Assembly: GCA_013153795.1 (NCBI GenBank) | Contig: JAADDV010000037.1 | Coordinates: 1 to 7,028, forward strand | Length of the DNA stretch: 7,028 nt | Reading direction: 5' to 3' | Source: Aquificota bacterium | GTDB taxonomy: Bacteria > Aquificota > Aquificia > Aquificales > Hydrogenothermaceae | In this document: in pieces, positions 1 through 5,224 of the stretch | How the letters are laid out: the number at the start of each line of letters is the position of its first letter | Numbering within the stretch: position 1 is the first letter of the stretch | The notes under the pieces: generated by a model | Told to the model about the DNA's origin: nothing | Database searches by the model: none | The model's input: only the letters and a program-made list of their open reading frames with translations | Program-made: the position numbers and the translations under genes

Positions 1-687
1 AGGTCTTAATCCCGTATCTCTTAAAATTTTTTCTAAGAAAAAATAGGGACTCATTCCATCTATTTCATAAACTTTATTTAAATCAGCCCTTGTTATTTTA
101 TAAGAAGGACCAACAGGGATAAACCCTAAAGAAACAGTAAAGAAAGATAAAACATTAAAAAATTGAATTAAAACAAAACCATTTTTTATAGAAAATCCAT
201 TACAGATAATCTTTGTTGTAAAATTTCTACTTTTAGAAGAGGCTATTCCACCTACAAATATATTTTTTTCTTTTTTTATTTTCATTTTATCAAGAATTTC
301 ATTTAAAACTTCATTAGAAGCAGTAGAAAATATAATATTTGTTTTACTTCCTGAAAGTTTTTCCTCTAAAAAAGATACTGTATTAGCCTTATTAGTGCTT
401 ATTTCTTCTTTAAAAGATAATTTTACAAAACCATTTTTTTCAAAAATAAAAAAAGAAAGCTGTATATAGTTTTCTTTAAAAGAAGAATCATTGATAACAG
501 CTTTTGTTGAAACTGCTACAAAATCAAAGGAAATTCTTTTTTTTATTTCTTTTGAAAAAGAGCTATTTAAAACAGACAAAGGAGCAAAAATCAACAAAAA
601 AACTTTTTCTTCTTTAGCAAAATTTTTTTCTGTAAGTAATCTAAAAACTTCATCTTTATTTTTAACAGTATGAGTTATAACTTTCAT
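1..687 (-). CDS. FIST-domain sensor protein, C-terminus cut by window edge
   Basis: The frame is open for 229 codons from ATG at 687 to the window edge, so the C-terminus lies outside. I translated it by hand. The N-terminal 200 or so residues look like a FIST_N domain: alternating hydrophobic strands, a GGIASS motif near residues 146-151, and a GFIPVGPSYKITRA stretch near residues 198-211. The next part, VYEIDGMSPYFFLE (about 216-229), resembles the start of FIST_C. FIST proteins are predicted ligand-sensing modules, often linked to diguanylate cyclases, kinases or methyl-accepting proteins. No signal peptide is visible, so a cytoplasmic location is likely. An AAGGAAA ribosome site lies 4 bases before the ATG. 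The gene follows the pseudouridine synthase on the same strand with a 63-base gap and may share its transcript. Any output domain would lie beyond position 1. The family call rests on pattern memory only. Confidence 0.75.
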   Translation of the reverse strand, partial: MKVITHTVKNKDEVFRLLTEKNFAKEEKVFLLIFAPLSVLNSSFSKEIKKRISFDFVAVSTKAVINDSSFKENYIQLSFFIFEKNGFVKLSFKEEISTNKANTVSFLEEKLSGSKTNIIFSTASNEVLNEILDKMKIKKEKNIFVGGIASSKSRNFTTKIICNGFSIKNGFVLIQFFNVLSFFTVSLGFIPVGPSYKITRADLNKVYEIDGMSPYFFLEKILRDTGLRP

Positions 688-749
688 AAAATTTCCTTGT
701 AGAAAATAGGGATATAATTTTTATTTAGTATCGGTTTATAATCTTTCAT
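684..749 (-). CDS. Possible 21-codon small ORF between rluD and FIST gene
   Basis: An ATG one base after the pseudouridine synthase stop opens a 21-codon frame (begins MKDYKPILNKN, ends FYKEIL). It ends in TGA overlapping the FIST gene start as ATGA. It therefore fills the gap exactly, the geometry expected for translational coupling. Against it, the ribosome site is weak (only TTGG-like sequence upstream), the product is tiny, and chance ORFs of this size are common. It could be a leader peptide, the remnant of a lost gene, or chance. No function is proposed. Confidence 0.2.
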   Translation of the reverse strand: MKDYKPILNKNYIPIFYKEIL

Positions 750-750
750 C

Positions 751-1707
751 TTAACCAAGCTTTTCTAAAATAAAAGGTATAGGGTCAGGTAATTTTTCTA
801 AGGAAATTTCTATATTCTTTTTTGTCCGTGGATGCTCAAAAGCTATTTTGTAAGCAACTAAAGCATGAAAAGGAAGATTTTCTACTAATTGCTTAGCTAT
901 ATCTGTTTTTAAAGAGTTTTTTTTAAAACCATAAATTTTATCATTTAAAAGAGGATGACCTATTGAAGAAAAATGAACTCTTATTTGATGAGTCCTTCCT
1001 GTATGAAGTTTTATATCAACCAAAGTTATATTATGATTCTCCCATCTCTTCTCAACCCAGTATTCTGTAAGAGCGTCTCTTAAGGAAGTAGATTCTGTTC
1101 CCATTTTTTGTCTATTATATATAGACCTTCCAATAGGTAAATCTATAAAATCGTGGTCTTTTTTTACAACTCCTGAAACTAAAGCTTTATATTTTTTATC
1201 TACTGTTCTTTCTTGAAACTGTTTCTGTAATTCTTTGTGGGCAAATTCAGATTTAGCTACGACCAAAAGTCCTGCCGTATCTTTATCTAGTCTATGAACA
1301 ATACCTGCTCTTTCTTTTCCGCCATATTTTGAAAGATTTTTAAAATGATATAGTAAAGCATTTACTAATGTTCCTGAGCTGTGTCCTGGAGATGGATGGA
1401 CAACCATACCTGGAGGTTTATAAACAACTGCTAAATCCTCATCTTCATAATAAATATTTAAAGGTATATTCTCAGGTTTTATATCTAACTGAGGAGGAGG
1501 GGGAATTTCAAGAACAACTTCCATTCCTTTATTAACTTTTGTAGAAGGTTTTTTTATTTTTTTATTATCAATTTGAACAAAACCACTTTTTATAAGCTTT
1601 TGATAATAAGAGCGTGAAAACTCTGGATAAGCTTTAGCTAAAAACTGGTCTAACCTTATATTTGATAAATCTTCATCTACCTTAAAAGAAAGGGTTTCTT
1701 TTTCCAT
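751..1707 (-). CDS. rluD: RluD/RluA-family 23S rRNA pseudouridine synthase
   Basis: This protein of 318 residues would isomerise specific uridines in large-subunit rRNA to pseudouridine in the cytoplasm. An S4 RNA-binding domain spans about residues 11-70 (RLDQFLAKAYPEFSRS). A catalytic RluA-family domain spans about 80-310. The family signature HRLDKDTAGLLVV is at 138-150, with Asp141 as the expected catalytic nucleophile. Other family blocks are VVYKPPGMVVHPSPGH (94-109) and LHTGRTHQIRVH near residue 240. Length and domain order match RluD/RluC rather than the S4-less RluA. The exact uridine targets cannot be read from sequence, so the symbol names the closest subfamily. The ATG at 1707 has no clear Shine-Dalgarno, and no better in-frame start was seen. 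It is divergent from iscU and followed by the small ORF and FIST gene. Confidence 0.93.
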   Translation of the reverse strand: MEKETLSFKVDEDLSNIRLDQFLAKAYPEFSRSYYQKLIKSGFVQIDNKKIKKPSTKVNKGMEVVLEIPPPPQLDIKPENIPLNIYYEDEDLAVVYKPPGMVVHPSPGHSSGTLVNALLYHFKNLSKYGGKERAGIVHRLDKDTAGLLVVAKSEFAHKELQKQFQERTVDKKYKALVSGVVKKDHDFIDLPIGRSIYNRQKMGTESTSLRDALTEYWVEKRWENHNITLVDIKLHTGRTHQIRVHFSSIGHPLLNDKIYGFKKNSLKTDIAKQLVENLPFHALVAYKIAFEHPRTKKNIEISLEKLPDPIPFILEKLG

Positions 1708-1747
1708 ATGTTTTTTAATAAAAATTTCTTAAAATCTCTTTAAATCT

Positions 1748-1756
1748 TGATATGAT
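1748..1756 (+). promoter_or_regulatory. Candidate extended -10 promoter for iscU
   Basis: TG at 1748-1749, one base, then TATGAT at 1751-1756 matches the extended -10 form of a housekeeping sigma promoter. Transcription would start near 1763 and leave a leader of about 65 bases before the iscU ATG. No good -35 lies 16-18 bases upstream. An alternative reading uses TTGATA at 1747-1752 as a -35, with a 17-base spacer and TAAAAA at 1770-1775 as a weak -10. Both readings drive iscU, and the sequence does not decide between them. Confidence 0.4.
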
Positions 1757-1784
1757 ATTACTCATGGAGTAAAAAGGTTGTGAA
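1755..1784 (-). promoter_or_regulatory. Candidate divergent promoter for rluD
   Basis: On the minus strand TTCACA (1784-1779, five of six matches to the -35 consensus) is followed after 18 bases by TAATAT (1760-1755, four of six matches to the -10). It would start transcription about 40 bases before the pseudouridine synthase ATG and overlaps the iscU promoter region. In AT-rich DNA such matches arise easily, so confidence is low. Confidence 0.28.
1758..1772. promoter_or_regulatory. Inverted repeat TTACTC-ATG-GAGTAA at iscU promoter
   Basis: A perfect 6-3-6 dyad is centred on 1765, just downstream of the extended -10 and on the predicted start site. It also overlaps the divergent rluD promoter. 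The place is typical of a repressor operator, and an Fe-S scaffold gene is a plausible target of an Rrf2/IscR-like regulator. The motif is not one I can assign to a known regulator. If transcribed it could instead form a short 5' hairpin. Confidence 0.35.
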
Positions 1785-1828
1785 ATATAAATTAGGCAGT
1801 AGAATATAGCCTTAGGAGGTTTTTTATT

Positions 1829-2287
1829 ATGTTTGAATATACAGAAAAAGTGATGGATCATTTTATGAATCCAAGAAACTTAGGAGAAATACCTAATCCA
1901 GATGGCTATGGGCAATGCGGAAATCCTTCTTGTGGAGACGCAATGCTCTTTACTATAAAAGTAAATAAAGAAAATGATGTTATAGAAGATGTTAAATTTA
2001 AAACTTTTGGTTGTGGGTCAGCAATAGCAGTTTCTTCTGTTTTAACAGAAATGGTAAAGGGAAAACCTATAGATTATGCTCTAAATCTTACATATAAAGA
2101 AATTTTTGAAGAGCTTGGAGGTTTACCACCTCAAAAAATCCACTGTACAAACCTCGGCCTTGAGACTCTTCATGTTGCAATAAAAGATTATCTTTTAAAA
2201 CAAGGAAGAGTAGAAGAAGCTAATAAAATTCCTGACTGTATAGAAGAGGAAGAAGAAGAAGGCTTAGACCTTGAGCATATAGGGTAA
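1829..2287 (+). CDS. iscU: IscU/NifU N-terminal-type Fe-S cluster scaffold
   Basis: This 152-residue protein is a cytoplasmic scaffold that receives sulfur from a cysteine desulfurase and iron to assemble [2Fe-2S]/[4Fe-4S] clusters. The three ligand cysteines are present: Cys35 in NPSCGDAM, Cys62 in FGCGSAIA and Cys106 in KIHCTNLG. So is Asp37, which in this family controls cluster release. The site matching the IscU chaperone-recognition motif LPPVK reads LPPQK (99-103). Two further cysteines, Cys30 and Cys137, are not canonical ligands. A C-terminal tail of about 15-20 residues carries six Glu in a row (139-144), making it longer than the 125-130 residues of proteobacterial IscU. It lacks the ferredoxin-like and C-terminal domains of full NifU. 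A strong AGGAGG (1814-1819) lies 9 bases before ATG. A terminator follows closely, so it may be transcribed largely alone. Confidence 0.95.
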   Translation: MFEYTEKVMDHFMNPRNLGEIPNPDGYGQCGNPSCGDAMLFTIKVNKENDVIEDVKFKTFGCGSAIAVSSVLTEMVKGKPIDYALNLTYKEIFEELGGLPPQKIHCTNLGLETLHVAIKDYLLKQGRVEEANKIPDCIEEEEEEGLDLEHIG

Positions 2288-2295
2288 AAATTTTT

Positions 2296-2326
2296 AGAAA
2301 GGGTTGAAAAGACCCTTTCTTTTTTT
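2296..2326 (+). terminator. Intrinsic terminator after iscU
   Basis: A perfect 9-bp stem (AGAAAGGGT 2296-2304, ACCCTTTCT 2312-2320) with a 7-base loop is followed by a run of T to 2326 and more T-rich sequence to 2336. It begins 9 bases after the iscU stop. It separates iscU from the downstream genes, or reduces read-through into them. Confidence 0.9.
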
Positions 2327-2362
2327 ATATTTTTTTCAAAAACTACAATAAATAAGGAAAAA

Positions 2363-3433
2363 ATGGAAAAAAAAGAAAAAATAAAAGCTGTTGCTTTATA
2401 CTCAGGCGGTCTTGACAGCACTCTTGCTATAAAACTTATACAAAATCAAGGAATAGATGTTTTAGCTATTCATTTTTATACAGGATTTTGTATAACAGAA
2501 ACAAAAAGAAGACGTGGAGAAAAAAAGCCTGATGGGTCTCATTATATGAATCCAGCTTTAAAATATGCTGCTAAATATGGTTTTAAACTTGAAATTGTTG
2601 ATATATCAGAAGAATATTTCGATATTATCCAAAATCCAAAATATGGATATGGGGCAAATATAAATCCTTGTATAGACTGTAGAGCCTTTATGTATAAGAA
2701 AGCAAAAGAGATAATGGAAAGAGAAGGAGCTCACTTTATCGTTTCAGGAGAAGTTTTAAACCAAAGACCTATGAGCCAGCATTTAAAAGCTATGAAGATT
2801 ATAGAAAAAGAAGCTGGAGTAGAAGGGCTTGTTGTCAAACCTTTATCAGCAAAAGTTTTACCTCCTACAATACCTGAACAAAAAGGTTGGATAGATAGAA
2901 ATAAACTTGAAGGGATAGTAGGAAGAAGTAGAAAAAGACAGCTCCAACTTGCAAAAGAGCTAGGAATAGATGAATTTGAACAGCCTGCTGGAGGGTGTTG
3001 TTATCTTACAGATGAAAATTTTGCTAGAAAATATCAGGAAACTATATCTGTTCAGGGATTTATAACAAGAGATGATTTGTATCTCCTTACTATAGGAAGA
3101 CATTTTAGACTTCCATCAGGAACTAAAGTCATAATCTCAAGAAATGAAGGAGAAGGAAATTTTATAAAAGGTCTTAAAAAGAACTACTGGTATTTTGAGC
3201 CAGTAGGTAAAGGTGCAGTTGCAATTGCAAAACCTATAGAAGAGCGAAATTTAACAGATGAAGAAATAAAACAGATTGCTGACCTTGTTGCAAGGTATTG
3301 TAAAACAGATGAAGAAGGTAAAATAAAAATAAAATATTTTTCTCCTCAGACCGATTTATTAATAGAGAATAAAGAAGGTATAATTGTTGGTAATAAACCT
3401 GAAGAAAAAATATTAGAAAGTTGGAGGATTTAG
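2363..3433 (+). CDS. PP-loop ATP-dependent sulfurtransferase with DUF814 domain
   Basis: This 356-residue cytoplasmic protein is probably an ATP-pyrophosphatase that thiolates an acceptor, most likely tRNA, related to MnmA/ThiI but not orthologous by architecture. The PP-loop SGGLDS is at residues 14-19 and would adenylate the substrate. A CxxC (PCIDCRAF, Cys103/Cys106) corresponds in position to the catalytic cysteine region of MnmA-type enzymes. A second motif PAGGCCYLTD carries adjacent Cys212-Cys213. SGEVLNQRPMSQH is at 128-140. The C-terminal third (about 235-350, including TIGRHFRL and SRNEGEGNFIKG) resembles the DUF814/NFACT-R_2 domain. ATG at 2363 is preceded by AAGGA. A TACAAT at 2344-2349 resembles a -10 but would start transcription inside the ribosome site, so the operon promoter is unclear. 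The stop overlaps the next gene's start, and the TusA neighbour supports a sulfur relay. The substrate is unproven. Confidence 0.82.
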   Translation: MEKKEKIKAVALYSGGLDSTLAIKLIQNQGIDVLAIHFYTGFCITETKRRRGEKKPDGSHYMNPALKYAAKYGFKLEIVDISEEYFDIIQNPKYGYGANINPCIDCRAFMYKKAKEIMEREGAHFIVSGEVLNQRPMSQHLKAMKIIEKEAGVEGLVVKPLSAKVLPPTIPEQKGWIDRNKLEGIVGRSRKRQLQLAKELGIDEFEQPAGGCCYLTDENFARKYQETISVQGFITRDDLYLLTIGRHFRLPSGTKVIISRNEGEGNFIKGLKKNYWYFEPVGKGAVAIAKPIEERNLTDEEIKQIADLVARYCKTDEEGKIKIKYFSPQTDLLIENKEGIIVGNKPEEKILESWRI

Positions 3434-3687
3434 TGTTGGTAGATTTAGATAATATAAAGCCTGATATAACTCATGATGCAACAGGAACATATTGTCCTAT
3501 TCCTATAACAGAGCTTGCTAAAGTAGTAAAAGAAGCTCAAAAAGGACAGATTATTGAACTTTTAGCAGACGATGAAGGAGCTATCCAAGATGTGCCTGCT
3601 TGGTGTGAAACAACAGGAAATGAGTTTTTAGGATATAAAGAAGATGATGGAGTTTTAGTTTTTTATGTTAAAAAAACACAAGATTAG
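3433..3687 (+). CDS. TusA/SirA-family sulfur carrier protein
   Basis: This 84-residue TusA-like protein would accept persulfide sulfur and pass it to a partner in the cytoplasm. The TusA signature CPxP is present as CPIP with Cys21 as the expected persulfide residue. It sits in a TYCPIPITELAKVV helix, followed by a LLADDEGAIQDVPAWC block with Cys58, also common in the family. The start is chosen as GTG 3433, which overlaps the upstream stop (TAGTG) and lies 4 bases after GGAGGA (3423-3428). TTG at 3436 is an equally spaced alternative. TTG at 3421 is unlikely because the ribosome site would then lie inside the coding sequence. Direct coupling to the PP-loop enzyme suggests TusA is its sulfur donor, as TusA serves MnmA through other Tus proteins in Escherichia coli. 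A role in sulfur oxidation is an alternative. Confidence 0.88.
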   Translation: MLVDLDNIKPDITHDATGTYCPIPITELAKVVKEAQKGQIIELLADDEGAIQDVPAWCETTGNEFLGYKEDDGVLVFYVKKTQD

Positions 3688-3699
3688 GGTCAGGAAAAT

Positions 3700-3942
3700 A
3701 TGTTGAGAGTAACTGAGGAAACAAAGGTATTTCATTTATTAGAGCAATTTCCTGAAACAGAAGAAGTAATAAAAAAGTATTTTTCTTATTTTTATGAACA
3801 TAGACTTGAAGATATTGCTTTAAAAAGATTGTCTATAAAAGGCGCATTTAATGTTTTAGAAATTCCTGAAGAAAAACAAAAAGAATTTTTTGAAGAAATA
3901 AATAATATTCTTTCAAAAGATATAATTTCAAACTCTTACTGA
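3700..3942 (+). CDS. Small DUF1858-like protein without cysteines
   Basis: This 80-residue protein is mostly helical in character. Its start (VTEETKVFHLLEQFPETEEVIKKY) resembles DUF1858/ScdA N-terminal domains, in which a short strand is followed by a helix with a L-x2-aromatic-P-E pattern. A second part (LEDIALKRLSIKGAFNVLEIPEEKQKEFFEEIN) resembles the helical second half of that family. Many members carry a redox cysteine pair, but this protein has no cysteine at all, so it cannot act by thiol or Fe-S chemistry itself. It has no signal peptide or membrane segment. ATG at 3700 follows AGGA by 4 bases, and the gene lies 12 bases from the TusA and 11 from the Nfu genes. A docking or adaptor role in the sulfur module is only inferred from position. 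Confidence 0.6.
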   Translation: MLRVTEETKVFHLLEQFPETEEVIKKYFSYFYEHRLEDIALKRLSIKGAFNVLEIPEEKQKEFFEEINNILSKDIISNSY

Positions 3943-3953
3943 GAGGGAAGGAT

Positions 3954-4229
3954 ATGGTTAAAGACTTAAATACAAAAGAACATGAAGTAGAAGAAGTTTT
4001 AGAAAAAATAAGACCTGCTTTAGCTGCAGACCATGGAGATATAAAACTTGTAAAAATAGAAAATAATAATGTTTACTTAGAACTTTTAGGAGAATGTAGC
4101 ACATGTCCTGTTCCTGATATTACAATGAAAGATGTAATCATCGTTATGATAAAACAGCTTCTTCCATGGGTTAAAACTGTATATATAGGACAAAAAAAGT
4201 TCGAACTTCATCCAAGTATAACAGGATAA
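3954..4229 (+). CDS. nfu: Nfu-type Fe-S carrier (NifU C-terminal domain)
   Basis: This 91-residue single-domain protein corresponds to the C-terminal domain of NifU. It has the family's CxxC motif as GECSTCPVP (Cys48, Cys51), which would bind a [4Fe-4S] cluster bridged between two monomers. A helix before it (VEEVLEKIRPALAADHGDIKLV, about 12-33) matches the usual family pattern of a helix followed by a DGGDIxL-like turn, here DHGDIKL. The residues after the CxxC (ITMKDVIIVMIKQLLPWV) fit the second helix. The protein would take clusters from a scaffold such as IscU and deliver them to target enzymes. A good purine-rich ribosome site (GAGAGGGAAGGA, 3941-3952) overlaps the preceding TGA and precedes ATG. 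The split from the N-terminal scaffold gene 1.7 kb upstream is notable. Confidence 0.93.
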   Translation: MVKDLNTKEHEVEEVLEKIRPALAADHGDIKLVKIENNNVYLELLGECSTCPVPDITMKDVIIVMIKQLLPWVKTVYIGQKKFELHPSITG

Positions 4230-4238
4230 ATATCTGAT

Positions 4239-5090
4239 ATGATATTAAATGGAGAAACCCAAGTATATGGAATTTTAGGTTATCCAGTAAAACATTCTAA
4301 ATCTCCTATGTTTCAAACAGCGGCTTTTGAAGCCCTTGGTATAAATGCTGTCTATGTCCCTTTTCATGTAAAACCAGAAGATTTAAAAAAAGCTATAGAC
4401 GGTATAAAAGCCCTTTCTATAAAAGGTGTTAATATCACAGTGCCCCATAAAGAAGAAGTAATAAAGTATGTTAATGAAGTATCTGAGGAAGTTAAATATA
4501 TAGGAGCTGCTAATACAATTAAAAATATTGATGGATATCTAAAAGCCTATAATACAGATGCTTATGGATTTATAAGAGGTTTAAAGGAGCTTTTACAGAA
4601 AGCGAAAAAAGAGATATACGAATTAAAGTTTTTAGTTATAGGAGCAGGAGGAGCATCAAGGGCAGTAGTATACGGGCTTTTAAAAGAAGGAGCTCAGAAA
4701 ATATACATTGCAAATAGAACAAAAGAAAGAGTAGAAAAACTTATCAAAGATTTTTCCAGTTTAAATAAATTTGTAAAAGAAATAATAACACCTATTTCTC
4801 TTTCTGAAATTGATAAATTTTTAGATAAAACAGATGTTATTATCAATACAACTTCTGTAGGTCTGAAGGAAGAAGATAAACCTTTATTTAGATATGAAAA
4901 TTTAAAAAAAGAGCATATAGTTATTGATATAATATATAAAAAAACCCTTCTTCTTAAAGAAGCAGAAAAAAAAGGTTGTTTGTGGCAAGATGGACTTCCT
5001 ATGCTTTTATACCAAGGAGCAAAAAGTTTTGAAATTTGGACAGGAAAAGAAGCTCCAATTAAAATAATGGAGGAGATTTTGCGAAAATAA
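4239..5090 (+). CDS. aroE: Shikimate dehydrogenase (NADP+)
   Basis: This 283-residue enzyme reduces 3-dehydroshikimate to shikimate with NADPH in the aromatic amino acid pathway. The N-terminal substrate domain carries YGILGYPVKHSKSPM with Ser20 and Ser22, NITVPHK with the catalytic Lys71, GAANTI with Asn92, and NTDAYGF with Asp107. The Rossmann domain has GAGGASRA (135-142) and NRT (159-161). NTTSVGL and the C-terminal GLPMLLYQGAKSFEIWTG block complete the family pattern. The usual Y-x-P-x-x-T segment is shortened to YKKT, losing the proline. ATG at 4239 is 9 bases after the Nfu stop, with AGGA 12 bases upstream, a rather long spacing. It appears to be the last gene of the operon. No plus-strand terminator with a T-tract follows. 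Confidence 0.96.
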   Translation: MILNGETQVYGILGYPVKHSKSPMFQTAAFEALGINAVYVPFHVKPEDLKKAIDGIKALSIKGVNITVPHKEEVIKYVNEVSEEVKYIGAANTIKNIDGYLKAYNTDAYGFIRGLKELLQKAKKEIYELKFLVIGAGGASRAVVYGLLKEGAQKIYIANRTKERVEKLIKDFSSLNKFVKEIITPISLSEIDKFLDKTDVIINTTSVGLKEEDKPLFRYENLKKEHIVIDIIYKKTLLLKEAEKKGCLWQDGLPMLLYQGAKSFEIWTGKEAPIKIMEEILRK

Positions 5091-5116
5091 AAAAAACCCC
5101 CTTTAGTTTAGGGGGT
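5089..5116 (-). terminator. Minus-strand intrinsic terminator
   Basis: Read on the minus strand, ACCCCCT (5116-5110) and AGGGGGT (5102-5096) form a perfect 7-bp stem with a 7-base loop. Eight T (5096-5089) follow, overlapping the antisense of the aroE stop. This serves the sensor kinase transcript or a small RNA. AAAGGGG (5104-5098) can alternatively pair with CCCCTTT (5131-5125), a competing larger hairpin before the same T-tract. On the plus strand there is no T-tract, so it is not a good terminator for aroE. Confidence 0.8.
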
Positions 5117-5173
5117 AAGCAAAGAAAGGGGAGGAGGTTTTAGGAGAAAACATTGGCGCTGCTCGGGTTTTCA
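5089..5173 (-). ncRNA. Candidate small RNA or structured 3' UTR
   Basis: The stretch 5097-5178 is about 50% G+C by hand count, against roughly 30% around it, which in AT-rich thermophiles often marks structured RNA. On the minus strand TATAAG (5184-5179) could be a -10, with a weak -35 (TTCACT), giving a transcript of about 84 bases ending at the terminator. The transcript would hold a GAAAAC/GTTTTC stem (5172-5167 with 5151-5146). It would also carry the single-stranded C-rich motifs TCTCCT, CCTCCTCCCC and TACCCCC, able to pair with ribosome binding sites. It fits no RNA family I recognise. It could equally be the 3' untranslated end of the sensor kinase mRNA. A plus-strand RNA is less likely without a terminator. 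Confidence 0.25.
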
Positions 5174-5224
5174 GGTATCTTATAGTTTATTTTGAAACAA
5201 GTGAAATATTTGTGAAGAAAAAAA

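Noticed and set aside
491..673. Plus-strand ORF of 60 codons
   Set aside because: It lies wholly opposite the FIST gene, whose frame shows family motifs.
1747..1760. TTGAT-N4 resembling an FNR site
   Set aside because: The second half reads TATTA instead of ATCAA, so the dyad is not there.
1778..1786. TTGTGAAAT resembling half of a Rex operator
   Set aside because: The matching TCACAA half is absent at the right spacing, so it is only a chance half-site.
2188..2421. Minus-strand ORF of 77 codons across the iscU 3' end
   Set aside because: It is antisense to the IscU acidic tail (its Ser run mirrors the Glu codons) and to the terminator, so it is a shadow frame.
1748..4247. 13-base identical string TGATATGATATTA before iscU (1748-1760) and at the aroE start (4235-4247)
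   Set aside because: In 7 kb of such AT-rich DNA a few 13-base matches are expected by chance, and the second copy includes the aroE ATG, so it cannot be an aroE promoter.
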